Assembly: GCF_011397635.1 (NCBI RefSeq)
Contig: NC_064770.1
Location: 21,942,200-22,006,199, forward strand
Direction of reading: 5' to 3'
Length of the DNA: 64,000 nt
Source of the DNA: Epinephelus fuscoguttatus
Taxonomy: Eukaryota > Chordata > Actinopteri > Perciformes > Serranidae
Below the pieces are notes generated by a model. The model had not been told where the DNA came from and made no database searches. It saw only the letters and a list, made by a program, of their open reading frames with translations. This document shows, one piece after another, positions 12,740 to 24,043 of this stretch. The translations under genes and the position numbers were made by a program. Numbering within the stretch: the first letter of the stretch is position 1; the number at the start of each line of letters is the position of its first letter.

Positions 12740-14025
12740 TAGAATTTAATGTTGTGTGTTGTGTGTGGGCGTCAACATTATGACGTTTTGCAGACATTGA
12801 GTTTTGCTCTCGACATTGACTAATCGGGAGTTATACTACTATCAGTGCTGTACCTACAGCATAGGCTCTGTGTCGATGTAGAGCCTACGCCGTACACTAC
12901 ATCGTAGCCTGACGTGCACCTACCCAGAAATGTAACTAGACCTACATGTCATGGCGACACAGACCTCTAGTTCTTTTTTGTAAACCATTTCCCTCAGTGG
13001 AAAGGAAGCTTTGTTTGCTTGCATTTTAAGTCTTGTTTAAGATTTACACTTCCGGATTTATCCTGGCTTCATATGAGCAGAGGAAATCTCTGCTTGTCAC
13101 TAGGCTAAGTTATACAATGTAAAATGCCATAGGCTTGTGCTAATAACGTTAGCACCATATATTTTTTTGAAAATGTGTTTAGTATAAGACAGTTGTTTTT
13201 TTGGTGAGCCTTGTGACTTGTAATGGAGCTGAATTTTATAACGTTACCTTTGTTAAATGTTGCTGTTGTCCCTGGCTTCATATGAGCAGAGGAAAAGTCC
13301 GCTAGCCACTAGGTTAATTTATACTAGGGCATTAACAACTTTGATTTTTTTTCAGGTCGACTTATCTGTCAATAAAGTCTAAGTTGAGTCGACAAGTCAT
13401 TTGATGACGTCATCACATTGACACGGAGGAGGAAAATGAAGTATCTCCACACATGTGATGTGTGTCTGTCACTCTCAGGCCCGAACATACTCGGGTGTAC
13501 TATTAGCGGAGCAGAATTCGCGAGGAATGTCCGCAGTCATTCGGGCTTTCATAGTCGAGCGCACTTCCGCATTGTAGTTTCCTGTAAAAATGTCTGTGAA
13601 AAATCCCCGCGATGTGAAAAATACATGCCGAGCAGTCACTGGTGTGTGGAGCGGAGTCCGCGCGGCTGTAAAATCTGAGCTTTGCGCGTACAGGGCTTGC
13701 GGACGTCTGCTTTGAGTCCGCGCGGACCTCCCAGCGATTGCATTCCGTACACAAGCACACAGAGAGAGAGAGGGAAAAAACACATGACTTGTCGACTCCT
13801 CCCGAGGGGTGTCGACTTGTGCCACTGACGTCGACACGTTGACAAAACGACTTTTCTGTTAATGCCCTAATTTATACAATGTAAAATGCCATAGGCTTGT
13901 GCTAAAAACATTAGCATGTTGTATTTGTGAGGAAAATGTGTCCAGATTAACACAAGTGCTTTGTCTGTGAATGCTGAGAGTTATAGTGAAGCTGATTTGT
14001 GTGCTTGTGTTTGAAATTGTCTCTA
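12740..14025. repeat. Old dispersed repeat containing a ~200-bp tandem duplication
   Basis: The sequence from 'cctggcttcatatgagcag' to 'ccataggcttgtgctaa' occurs at 13063-13145 and again at 13271-13324 plus 13878-13905. The second unit is interrupted at 'ttatac|aatgt' by the 545-bp element. The upstream part (12840-12960, 'gagcctacgccgtacactac') also looks like a known fish repeat. Non-coding. Confidence 0.75.
13325..13869. mobile_element. Non-autonomous hAT-like element, 545 bp, with 8-bp target duplication
   Basis: Terminal inverted repeats are TAGGGCATTAACA at the left and TGTTAATGCCCTA at the right (perfect 13-mers). They are flanked by the direct repeat ATTTATAC at 13317-13324 and 13870-13877. 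An 8-bp duplication and short perfect ends are hAT traits. Subterminal GTCGAC-containing motifs occur at both ends (e.g. GAGTCGACAAGTCAT on both strands). The interior is CpG-rich, and its open frames show no transposase motif, so it is a MITE or a deleted copy. Confidence 0.9.
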
Positions 14026-14165
14026 TTAAAGGGCCAGTGTGTAATATTTGGCATGGTTTATTGTCAAATCTGAATCTGAATCTTCTACCCATTAATATGT
14101 TTATATAAGTGTATAATCGCTATAAAATAAAATTCGTTTGGTTGTCGTAGCCTTATTATTATGCT

Positions 14166-14167
<2 letters not shown>

Positions 14168-14203
<36 letters not shown>
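14168..14203. repeat. (AT)n microsatellite
   Basis: About 18 AT units inside the TTAA element. Confidence 0.97.
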
Positions 14204-14207
<4 letters not shown>

Positions 14208-14393
14208 ACACATATGTACATATAGCAAGGGCCTTGCTTTAGAGAGGTCGTCATCTTGCGCCGCCGTGTATGTACGGCAGACCGAGCGGACAATCCAGCC
14301 AGCCAGAGAGTGTGTGTGTAAATAAACCAACGAAGACAGCGGAAAGAAGAAAGAGGAGGAAACAGCAGAGAGTTTGCGAATGGACCACACTTA

Positions 14394-14681
14394 TCACGCA
14401 ACAGGAGAGAATGAACCCGAACCGTCATCTGCAAGGAGAAGAAGATGCAACTTCACTCCTTGTGATGCACTCTCTGCGGCGCTTTTCCTCCTGGTGATAT
14501 ATCTCCCCAACAATGGTAGCAGTAGCACCGAATCCCATTCTGTGCATTCAGCCTCTCTTTTCGCCCGCTCAGCATCCAACACATGGAGTTCCTCATCTGT
14601 ATGCTCCGGCTCAAACAGGTATGGCTCTGGGTCTGTGTCCGCTACAACAAAGTCTTCAAAATCATGTTCAAAGTCATCCAT
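14394..14681 (-). pseudogene. Acidic ORF within the TTAA element, P2X7-like-domain protein N-terminus by resemblance
   Basis: The first ~50 residues are strongly acidic (MDDFEHDFEDFVVAD, then EPYLFEPEHTDEEL), followed by an Ala/Glu/Arg-rich stretch. I recall this EPYLFEPE(Y/H)T start from fish predicted proteins annotated as P2X purinoceptor 7-like, which go on to a Cys-rich zinc-binding domain. That domain is absent here, and after about residue 50 the frame turns into unrelated sequence, perhaps past a lost splice site. It is read as a truncated transposon-borne gene. The resemblance is from memory. Confidence 0.4.
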
Positions 14682-15203
14682 TGCAGCTACTATAGTCCGG
14701 AGATATTGCTAGGCTAAATAAACAGCTGAGCTCTGTTTACAGGCTACGCTGTCAGTCAGTGTGCGGGCTGGAGATTGGTGGAGCAGAGAAGGGAGGGCTG
14801 CCCTGCTGGGTACTGTAAGTGAGTATGTGTGTATGAAGTATGTGTGTTATGCTAGAAGCGTCAGAGTTTGGGACGGAGTCTTTTACCCCCTGGAGTGTTA
14901 CCGGAGTTTTTGGAGTGCTCAAATAAACTGGCCTTTTTCCCAAATGCTCCTCTGGTCTCCTGCTCGTGAGGGATTCATTACAATATCGTAACATGGTTTA
15001 GATTTCTAAATAAACATTCACCTCGTCGCTAGATAGACCTACTCCTGAAAAACTCGTGTCTGCACAAAGCTTTTTGTCCCTACGAGACCACCATCATTTA
15101 CCCGATGGGAGGGGTGAGCGAGTGAGCCCTGCAATCTAGAATTCGACCACTGATGTCACTGTTTTCAACGGTTTCCAGCCGATTTTACACACTGGCCATT
15201 TAA

Positions 15204-16489
15204 GCCATTTTTAATGTGTGTTTCGAATCAATTAAACTTTACAGCACTTCACAGAAACCTCTGCCGTCAACTAGTGTTTTGGAGGTGTAACTGCAGGGTG
15301 ACACAGACACACCACTGCAAGTAAATTATCATGTATGAGATTCAGTTCAAGCACTATATAAGGAAAATTAGTCCCACCTCATCTGGCTATATGGCTATAG
15401 CTATAAGTTATACATACATTAATACAAGACTGATTATAATTCAATCATATAACACAAACTTTTCTAAAATGTAAAATCCTGCTCTGTAGTAGTAAGTAAC
15501 AGAAGTAACAGAGTATTTATACTCTGTGGTATTTCTACTTTTACATGAGTTCTTCTTCTTTGAGCCCCTGCAGACCAGGTCATATAACAACACACAGGAA
15601 TCATGCTGTGATGAAATCAGACCACGGTGAGATAGATACTACCACATAAAGACGCCCAGTTCCTCGGAAAAATATTTAGAAACACATGACCATTATCTGA
15701 GTAGAAATCATGAAAGCATTACACCATCTTTTTGCCTAAATCACTCCATTTCACCATAATGGAAGTAATGCACTGCAGGTTCATTATAACACAATTGTCA
15801 GCTTCCAGTTAAGTACAGCCACACCAACGCTGGGTGACCATTGTGGAATGTTTCAGCTGTTTTTCATCACATTAACAGTAAAAATGATCCACTTCCCCCT
15901 TCATGCGCATGCTGTCAAAAGTTTAAAAAAAAAAATACACAGTCAACTTCACAGTCGCATGCAACATAGGTGCGTTCAACACTGATAATGAACTTCCCAG
16001 TAAGCTACGAGTCCACGACTGCAGCTGTGTTTCTCAGTGATCCGTTCACTGCTGAACAGCAAGGTACGTCATCAACGTCTTTTAACATCTGTGCAATCAG
16101 TCACGCTCACTTCATACTTAATACGCAGAGCTATTTCAGCACTTCCTCTGCTATGTAAATTGAGCAAGTGTATTTCTAGTTAGAGGCATTTTGCAAGAGT
16201 GTACTGTACATTTTAGCGTGTTTGTGGCAGAATATACTGCAAATGCTGAATGCTGCAATATTTTTTCCTGTTTTTGGCAAGTGATGCATTTATTGCAACA
16301 GTTCCAGTCTTTCTGTAGTTGCACTTCCCACAAAGATATGCATGACGACCAGAAGGTTATCTTAAGTGGATGAGTTAAGAGACCATGACGACCTTAGGAC
16401 ATTTTGTTACGGTGACGATGAACCCATTTGTGTGTAAAGAGAAACTGACATTAAACATGTTTTGAGATAATAGCCAAGCAGGATGTGTG

Positions 16490-16537
<48 letters not shown>

Positions 16538-17051
16538 AATGATGGGAATAGTGATCCATCCCTGTTTACAGTCACTGTGTGCTCTGTGACTCAACCTCCA
16601 AATAATCAGCTACATTTGTTCAATTGTTTTATGAGATATCTCAACTCGTTGCCTAAGACGTTTCCACAGATTGCACTAAATAATTACCAATTAATTACCA
16701 AACACATTAGGAGTCTTGATAATATTGCCCTCAGGGAGCCTTTTATTAATTATACCTCACATTGAATCTGTTTTTTTGTGTAGGTCGATTCCCAAGCTAA
16801 TGAGATGTTATTGTGGTAAATCCACAGTGAAAGGAGGTTTGGTTCATCCAAGAAACAGGAAGACTGTGTACTTTTTTCTTGTGACAGATTAGTAAACCAG
16901 CTCTAACAACCACTGCAACCACAACACAAACCAGTGGCAAGCCGAGAAACACTTTTATGCCATTATGATAATTGCCTAACTATAATGGCATGTCATGAAT
17001 GCAGAAAATTATCCTAACTCTGAGAAAGATTATTTTAAAAAGAACAAATTC
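15204..17051. other. Non-coding sequence, no gene recognised
   Basis: It holds the TG tract at 16494-16536. No exon or repeat family was recognised. Open frames are short and lack splice support. Confidence 0.55.
16494..16536. repeat. (TG)n microsatellite
   Basis: About 20 TG units passing into GCGCGC. Confidence 0.97.
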
Positions 17052-19316
17052 TAAAAGGTCTATTATGCTTTTCCTTATTTTCTGTCATAATGCTACATTG
17101 TCATATGTTTATATTAAATGTGGCAACTTTCAAATAATGAAGTGAATACATGTAAGATCCTTTTCTTTTTTTCTACTTTTAAGACAAGTTGACATCAATT
17201 TGTGACAGATTTCTTATACATGGTTGCCTGCTTCAGGCATGCTACTGCACGTGTTTACATTATCTAGCCTACACTGCTACATGTAACTACATGCTAACTT
17301 TGAGGAAACCTGTAATTTTAGTTACTTTTGTTCATTTCTCCCCGACACCACACATTCCTGCTGGAACATACCAGGTTGCGAAGATTTTGGTTTGGAAGTT
17401 TTAAATGGTGATTTTTTTTTCATGGTAGAAAGTGATACTATGTTTTGTTACAGCCATTCCCCAGTTGTAAGTACACTGCTACATGTGGCAATATGCTAAC
17501 ATAAACCTGGTTGCTGTTGTGAATTTCTTCCCAATTTCAGATTATATTCCCACTGGAACATGGTTTACAAATTGTATTGGTGTATTTTCATGGTAGAAAG
17601 TGCCACTACTCTATTACACTCAGGAACACTGCTACATGTAGCTACATGCTAATGTCAGGGAAACGTGTGTGTTGCTGTTGTGAATTCCTCCCCAGTTTTG
17701 AATATTTTTGCTGGAACACATCCAGTTGTATGGATTTTATTTAGAAGCTTTAATTGGAGATTTTCTTAAGGTGGGAAGGGCCAGTCAAGGCTGCAAGTAC
17801 ACTGCTACATGTAGCTATATGCTAATATCAGGGAACATGTAAACTTGGTTACTGTTGTGCATTGTTATCCAATTTCAGATTATTGTACAACATTTGGTAT
17901 ACAAAATTTTATTTAATGATTTTTCATGGTAGAAATTGCCACTACTCTGTTACATTCCTTGGCTGCAAGTACACTGCTACATGTAGCTACATGCTAATTG
18001 TAATTGTTGCTGTTGTGAATTCCTCTCCAGTTTTGAATATTTTTGCTGGAACACATCCGGTTGTCAAGATTTGTTGTAGAAGCTTCGATTGGGGTTTTTT
18101 TGGGGTTTTTTTTTTAGATAGAAAGTGCCGCTATATGTGGCAGTCAATCCCTAGCTGCAAGTACACTGCTACATGTAGCAACATGCTAGCATTGAGGAAA
18201 CATGCAAACTTGGTTGCTGTTGTCAATTTCTTCCAGATTTCAGATCAGTTTCTGGTTGTTGGAACATGTCCTATCATAAAAATTTGGTTTAGAGGCTTTT
18301 TTGTGATTTTTCACTGTAAAAAGTGTGCGAATATGTAAAAGAAACACAATTTTGGTTGCTGATGTTATTAATTTCTCGCCAGTTTTCGTATTTTATGCCA
18401 GCTGGAATATGCTTGTGAAGATTTACTTTTCTGACCTTCTGTGTGTGTTATTGATGTTTTTTAAGATAGAAAGTGGCACTATACTCTGTTACAGTCATTC
18501 TGTAGCTGCAAGTACACTACTACATGTAGCTACATGCTAACATCAGGGAAACATGGAAAGGTTGCTGGGAATTCCTCCCCGGTTTTGGATATTTTTGCTT
18601 GAACACATTCGGTTGTGAAGATTTGGTTTGGAAGCTTTATTGGGGATTTTGTGAAGATAAAAAATGTCGCTATACTCAGTGACAGTCCGGCTGCAAGTAC
18701 ACTGCTAACAGGGAACGTGTAAACTTTGGTAGCTGTTGTGGAGTTCTACCCCAATTTCAGATTATATTCCTGCTGGAACATGTCTAGTTGTGAAAATCTG
18801 GTTTAAAAACTTTTTTTGGTGATTTTTTTTTTTTTTTTTAGAAACTGCCACTATCCTCCATTACAGTCATTCTGTAGCTGTAAGTACACTGCAACATGTA
18901 GCTACATGCTAATGTCAGTGAAACATAAAGGTTGCAGTTTTGAATTCCTCCCCAGTTTTGGATGTTTCTGCTGGAAAATGTCCAGCTGTTGCTATTATTG
19001 GTGTTTTTTTCCAGTTGAAATTGCTAATATGCTGTGCTACAGTCTTCCATGGCAGCAGTGAGGGTGTAGAGACTAGAAAGAGTAGATACAGAAGTCCCAG
19101 AAACACTGACCAATCAGATCAGAGTTCTCTTTTGGGAAAGGGGGGCTTAAAGCAACAGGCACTATGTTTCAACAAGTGTTTTATATAGAGGGTGAATACA
19201 GGTGTTCCAGCACAAACAATATGAGTCAAATAAAGTGTTTTTTTAACATTGCAGCACATGACCATGTTCAAGTTGAAACCCAAATTACAAGTATGAGCTT
19301 ATTAGGTCTCCTTTAA
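17052..19316. mobile_element. ~2.26-kb TTAA-type element with an internal tandem array
   Basis: The left end (AAAAGGTCTATTATGC) and the inverted right end (plus strand: GCTTATTAGGTCTCCTTTAA, finishing at a TTAA at 19313-19316) are degenerate inverted copies. The right 250 bp ('ccaatcagatcagagtt', 'ggggggcttaaagcaacagg', 'gagggtgaatacagg') matches the conserved right part of a DNA element common in fish genomes, as I remember it. The middle is replaced or filled by the ~180-bp array. No transposase frame. Confidence 0.65.
17240..19060. repeat. ~180-bp tandem repeat array, about 10 units
   Basis: Each unit has the core 'aagtacactgctacatgtag' followed by 'ctacatgctaa', then 'ttgctgttgtgaattcctcc', 'tttttgctggaaca' and 'agaaagtgccacta'. 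Cores lie near 17270, 17473, 17626, 17800, 17968, 18160, 18510, 18697 and 18883, so spacing is 150-205 bp with one unit lacking a clear core (near 18345). The core contains a perfect 14-bp palindrome, CATGTAGCTACATG. Long frames here (e.g. 17862-18338) only reflect the periodicity. Confidence 0.9.
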
Positions 19317-21379
19317 AGAGGGAGCGACGGTCTGTAAAATCCAAGTTTCCATGTCCTCCAAATCTCCATATATTAAACATATGAGTCAGCCCAGTGAGAA
19401 TGGGTCTGCCTGCGTGTATCCTGTCCTCCTTTGACCTGTGAGCTCATTTTTCTTAACCATGTGTTTACTTACCATCACCGCTTTGGAAATGGCATTCAGC
19501 AAAGTTTAAATATTCACCATGTATTGCTTAAGTTCCATCCCTGCTTTTTATTTTCTCTCAGTTTGTTGCTAAAAAACATTTCCTCATGGAGGACCGTGCT
19601 GTTTCCAAGACTGTGAGTCATCATTGTTTGAGAAATCGTGTGTTCGCATCTGAACCTTTCCTTTGCTTCATTAATGCACGTAACGCCACTTTAAATATAT
19701 TTACATACTCAACCCTGTGCTCAGCCTTTAATAACAACATGTAATATACCTTACTGCTATATTTTACTTTAATATTATACCAGGTTTCTGCTTCCGCAAC
19801 AGACAAAATTCCTAGAAGCTTTACTCAACAAGGTCCTAAAACTGTTTCACAGAAATCACGGTCCAGTTCATGTGAATCTTTCAGAGGCACAGTCATGCTG
19901 AAAATATCGCATTTCACCTCAGCCAGAAAGTCTGCGTTAGACTAATGAGTTCACAGCCCCTTGGAGAGAAACAAGGCCAGTGATCGCTTGAAAAACAAAG
20001 TGTTAGTTTCTGCAAGAGTCTGTTGAGTTATCACATGATGGAACCTGCACCTGGCCAGCTGTAATGTTTTATGACAAAATATTCAAAGAAGGCTCAGTTG
20101 CTATGAAAGGGCCACACATAGCCAATGGCATAAATACACTCCCTGCATTATTTCACCTCCAAAATCAACATGGCAAGATCTGGAGTCTGTGTTATGTTTT
20201 TTGTTGAACTGAACCATAAGCATGTCACAACAAAAACTGAAATCAGTTTGAAGGGAATTTTATATCACCCCTCAGTCAATCAGGTAAGTAATCATTCCAT
20301 ACAAGCCATCTTTTCATGTTTGTAGATGATGTGAAAGCTGCCCTTTTACTTCCACTCAAAATGAAACAAGCTCAGAGATCATCTTGAGCACACCACTGTC
20401 TTTCCCGAGATGATTTTGCCATGCTCCCCCTTTCTTTTCATCCTCTTTTACAGAAGTGCTAAGGACTGGGCATTTGTATCGGATAGCACCACTCTTAATA
20501 GACCCTTGCCACAGTGGTGTACATAAATCCCACTTTGCTTGACCGAGCACATCAGGCATCAGTGTTCAAAGTTTCTTACATCAAGCAGCTCCTTGTAAAT
20601 CTTAATTGGAAACTGTGCCCTGTCAGCACACTTCACGCTGAATTAGAATCACTAATGCACAGTATATGCACTGTCCTCTTTTAAAGTTCATATGTGAGGG
20701 GAAAAAATACCCTTAGGCGCTACTAATATTATGCTGTAGATCTCTAATCCAGCTGCACTTTTTAATAAACACCACAGACATTTTTTCTGAGATTCACAAA
20801 TGCAGATAAAACTTGCTTGCGTCCTGAGTGTTCACAGCATAAATGGAAATATTCGTAAGTTTTTTGCCTTATTGATGTTAAAATTTCTATTACTGGACAC
20901 ACTTTCCATAGCAATGGAAAGCACCAGGACTGAAGCCCATTTATAGTAGGGTTTTCCCATAAAGAAAAGAGCAGGAAGACTAAAATGTTCTGTTTCCTCT
21001 TTAGGCCAGCTGGCCCATAATGGTGGAGTTTAGTGACATTTGAGGTTGAGGTTAGTTGTGTTGTGAGAGTCAGCGTGCGGCGAGACGTGCTTTGGAGTCG
21101 TTGTGTGGGCTACGTGAGGCCTGCCGGGACACAGCGAGCAGTGTACAGTATCAGAATGTTCCCTGCTCGCTGTGCTGCGTTTCCATGGAAGTGTGCAGGA
21201 GCTGTTCCTGGAGCATGCTCAGTGCCGTGCGGTTTCCTGTGACGTGAGAGATCTGGGTGTCTTTGGTGAACATCTCCATGGCAGCTGCTTGTTTTTTCCT
21301 GGGACACCTTTCATGTCTTGACAGGAATCCTCTACTGAAAACAGAGTAACAGGGTCTGCCTACACCTGCATACGCTGTT
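19317..21379. other. Non-coding sequence, no gene recognised
   Basis: A GC-richer patch at 21040-21250 has open frames on both strands, but no domain or splice pair that I can support. Confidence 0.5.
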
Positions 21380-21910
21380 GTGTCTCGTCAAGTATGTTAA
21401 TTTTATTCATGTTCATGTTTAGTGTTTCATATTTTATGTCATGCCTTAGTTTAGTTTCATGTTTAGTCTTTTGTTGTCATGAGCACTTTATGTTAAGTTA
21501 TAGTCACTCATGTCCAGTCTCGTCGTGCACTTCCTGTTTTATTTTGTACTCACCTTTTCCCTCTCGTTTCAGGCTCTGACTTCCTCCCTTTGTGTTATTT
21601 TCCCACCATTGTGATTGTCTACCCTGCCCCTGATTGGTTTCACCTGTGTTCCCCTACCTCATGTATAAATGGTCCCTGTCTCCCTTTGTCTTGTTGCAAG
21701 TTCGTCTTGTTCAGTCTGTGTGATGCCAGGTTTTCATGTTATCAGGTTGTGATGTTTTTTGATCCTCACTGAGAGTGTTTTGTTTTGTACTTTGAATATC
21801 CTCCCTAAGAGCGCCTTTTGTTTAAATTGATTTTGCCAAGTAAAATACTTTTGTTAAACCTACTGCGAGTCGTGCATTTGAGTCCACCAGTTTCGTGTCT
21901 GAGGTCATTA
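21380..21910 (+). mobile_element. LTR-like dispersed repeat (possible solo LTR)
   Basis: The segment has the layout of an LTR: a T-rich upstream part, a CCTGATTGG box, a TATA box (TGTATAAATGG near 21663), then CTTGTTGCAAGTTCGTCTTG, and an end 'gccaagtaaaatacttttgt' to 'gcatttgagtccacc'. I remember this last part as the 3' portion of a common fish repeat. No internal gag or pol sequence flanks it, so a solo LTR is possible. Ends and target duplication were not resolved. Confidence 0.4.
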
Positions 21911-22920
21911 CATACGCTCAATTTAACACCAACGCACCTTCTAAAATCAGCAGACGGAGACTTCATAAGAAGCTCACGCACTGCAGGATTGCAGCTGCTG
22001 AGCATTTGTCAAACTCAAACTAAATCAGAATACATAATGCTGAGCCAAGAATTTAGGTTCTTTTTAGTCTTTCCTGAATGGACTACAACACAACGCTGCT
22101 CAATATCTCAACACAGGAAAGAGGGAATGATAGCTCTTATAATAGGATGTCCTCTGTGACCCGTGGCATCCACTGTTGCTTTCCATGGAATTTTCCCTCC
22201 TCTTTGTTTCCATGTGTTTGTATTTGCTTAGCTGTTTTGCAGACATAGTAAAAGTTAATCACATCAACAACAAAAAAGTCTAAGCCAATATGATCTGGGG
22301 AAAAAAACACATCTTGCTGTGCCAGTGGTCTTTGTATATTATTATTGTTTGCATGCTGACCTTTGATTGTATATTGGATGAGACATGGTAATCACAATGT
22401 CAATGCATCCATATGTACATTGCATTTATTATACTTTTCTGAATTTACTGTATTATATTATCATAATGGGCCATTATGTGAGAAACATGAAAATACATTT
22501 TAATTTGTTTGATATTTGCAGACACACAAATCAATAGTGTTGGGTGACCCTTCGCTTCCACATCAGCTACAATCATGGAACTGGTATTGCTTCTTGCTTG
22601 ATCATCCATATAAGGCCTACTTACACTGCAAATTGTACTATTTAATGCTTGTCCAGATATGTGTTGTGGAAAGTAACAGGTACAGTTACTCAAGAACTGT
22701 GATTTTGATGTACATTTATTTTATACTTTTACATAAAAGAGGCATCTACATTTTGGAGGCAAACATTGTTTTGTTACTGCATTACATTTATTTTATGGCT
22801 TTAATATTAATATACTAATATAATCAACAAATAAATGATGATATACCCAGCAGCATATAAAGTAGTTCAAATCAGCTTCATGTTTACCAGCTGCAACATT
22901 AATGTGATGCTTATGGTGGC
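21911..22920. other. Non-coding, AT-rich, no gene recognised
   Basis: No recognisable exon or repeat; open frames are short and AT-driven. Confidence 0.55.
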
Positions 22921-23511
22921 CTCAAGAACTCAACACACTACAGATTGAGAAAACACATGCAAATACAATCAAGCAGAGACCAGCAGGGCTGAAAAATGAA
23001 GCCAATGCTCAAGTGCCAAAAACTGCAGTTCCTCAGATGACCACTTGTGGCTGGCTCCAAAAATAAGTCAGTCCCCATTAACAGAAGAAATAAACATGTT
23101 TAGCTTAGTACAAAACAGTTTGGGGGTGAATTTGTTTTAAAAACTCACCCATTTAAGTGTTACTAAGGCTTTACGTTATGCACAATTAAGTGCATGTCCA
23201 CTTTGAGTGACAGGTGGGTTCTGTTCGTTGTCAAGTTGCTAGCATGGCGATAGTGTTGGGTAACATAACCATAGAGACAAAACGCAATGCGTCATAATCT
23301 GAAAGCCACGCCCCCAAAGGGGAAACAAGGCCCACTTTCCCTTCTGCTTCTTCGCTCGTTCAGTCATTCTGCCTCTGCAGCCGCACCTTCAAGTCTCCAC
23401 GACTGAATTGCTAGCTAGCTAGCTAAAATTATTAGCTAGCTAATAATAAGATGGCAAAGGATTATTTTAGTACCGTCTGCCTACCAGAGAGGCAATGGTA
23501 TATTGATAAAC

Positions 23512-23640
23512 TTAATATTGCCAGTCTACCTCAGTGTCCCTTCTCCTTACCTTGCTCGTCTTGGAAAAAAACATGATGTGGAGATTCTTTTTTAAGAAGA
23601 TGAGCATTTCGGCATGCTCAACCATCAGCCTGCTCCTACT
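23512..23640 (-). pseudogene. hAT transposase C-terminal fragment
   Basis: Within a longer frame on the minus strand, the run SRSRLMVEHAEMLIFLKKNL resembles the end of hAT transposases (the dimerisation region, typically ...L.PEHVDMLIFLNKNL). It lies in a different frame from the THAP exon and about 200 bp downstream of it, as expected when the middle of the gene is deleted. The order THAP then hAT tail is the same as in THAP12-type proteins. Confidence 0.55.
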
Positions 23641-23821
23641 ACCGGCACACATTGTTGTTTTGAGACATGCCTCTACATGCTGGTAGATTGATAGAATTGC
23701 TAGAGCGGACCGCTGGAATGGACTGCTTGAATCGCAGAGCGCTGAGCACAATTATAACAAAAGTTGCATTCATACTGTCAATGCTTTAGCTTAACATACA
23801 TAAATACAGTTAACTCTTATT

Positions 23822-24043
23822 CTAAAAAATACATTTGAAGGGTTTGTGAAAGTGTTTGCTGCACACATAGCCATACCAAGTGTCAGGATCCCACAATTTC
23901 TTCCCTGTTGAAGCCTCACGTTTTATTGCCTGTATCCACTTTTGTCTTCTACAAGGTTCCGTTTTTCTGCTCGGCAGCTGATAAAAGCTAAGCTCTCGGT
24001 TTTTATTGGCTGTGCAGCCCACCACACGGCAACTTTTCGGCAT
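23822..24043 (-). pseudogene. THAP domain, truncated (74 codons)
   Basis: The frame starts MPKSCRVVGC and has the C2CH pattern of a THAP zinc finger: Cys5, Cys10, a conserved Trp (QKWIQAI), then CSKHF near residue 65. THAP fingers bind DNA in P-element- and hAT-derived proteins such as THAP9 and THAP12. The frame stops nine residues after CSKHF, before the usual C-terminal AVPTIF-type box, so either an intron follows or the rest is deleted. The ATG is the natural THAP start. Confidence 0.8.

Larger units (their letters stand above)
14026..15203. mobile_element. TTAA-flanked DNA element, ~1.18 kb, carrying an ORF
   Basis: The left end TTAAAGGGCCAGTGTGTAAT and, on the other strand, the right end TTAAATGGCCAGTGTGTAAA are inverted copies that begin with TTAA, the target of piggyBac- and Kolobok-type transposases. 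Inside are an (AT)n tract and a minus-strand acidic ORF (14681-14394). No transposase catalytic domain is seen, so mobility would depend on another element. Confidence 0.8.

Noticed and set aside
13475..13837. A 120-codon minus-strand frame
   Set aside because: It lies wholly inside the 545-bp hAT-like MITE, is driven by CpG-rich composition and has no transposase motif.
17862..18338. A 158-codon frame with repeated CKYTATC-like motifs
   Set aside because: The motif repetition comes from the tandem array being nearly a multiple of three in places; other units are out of frame.
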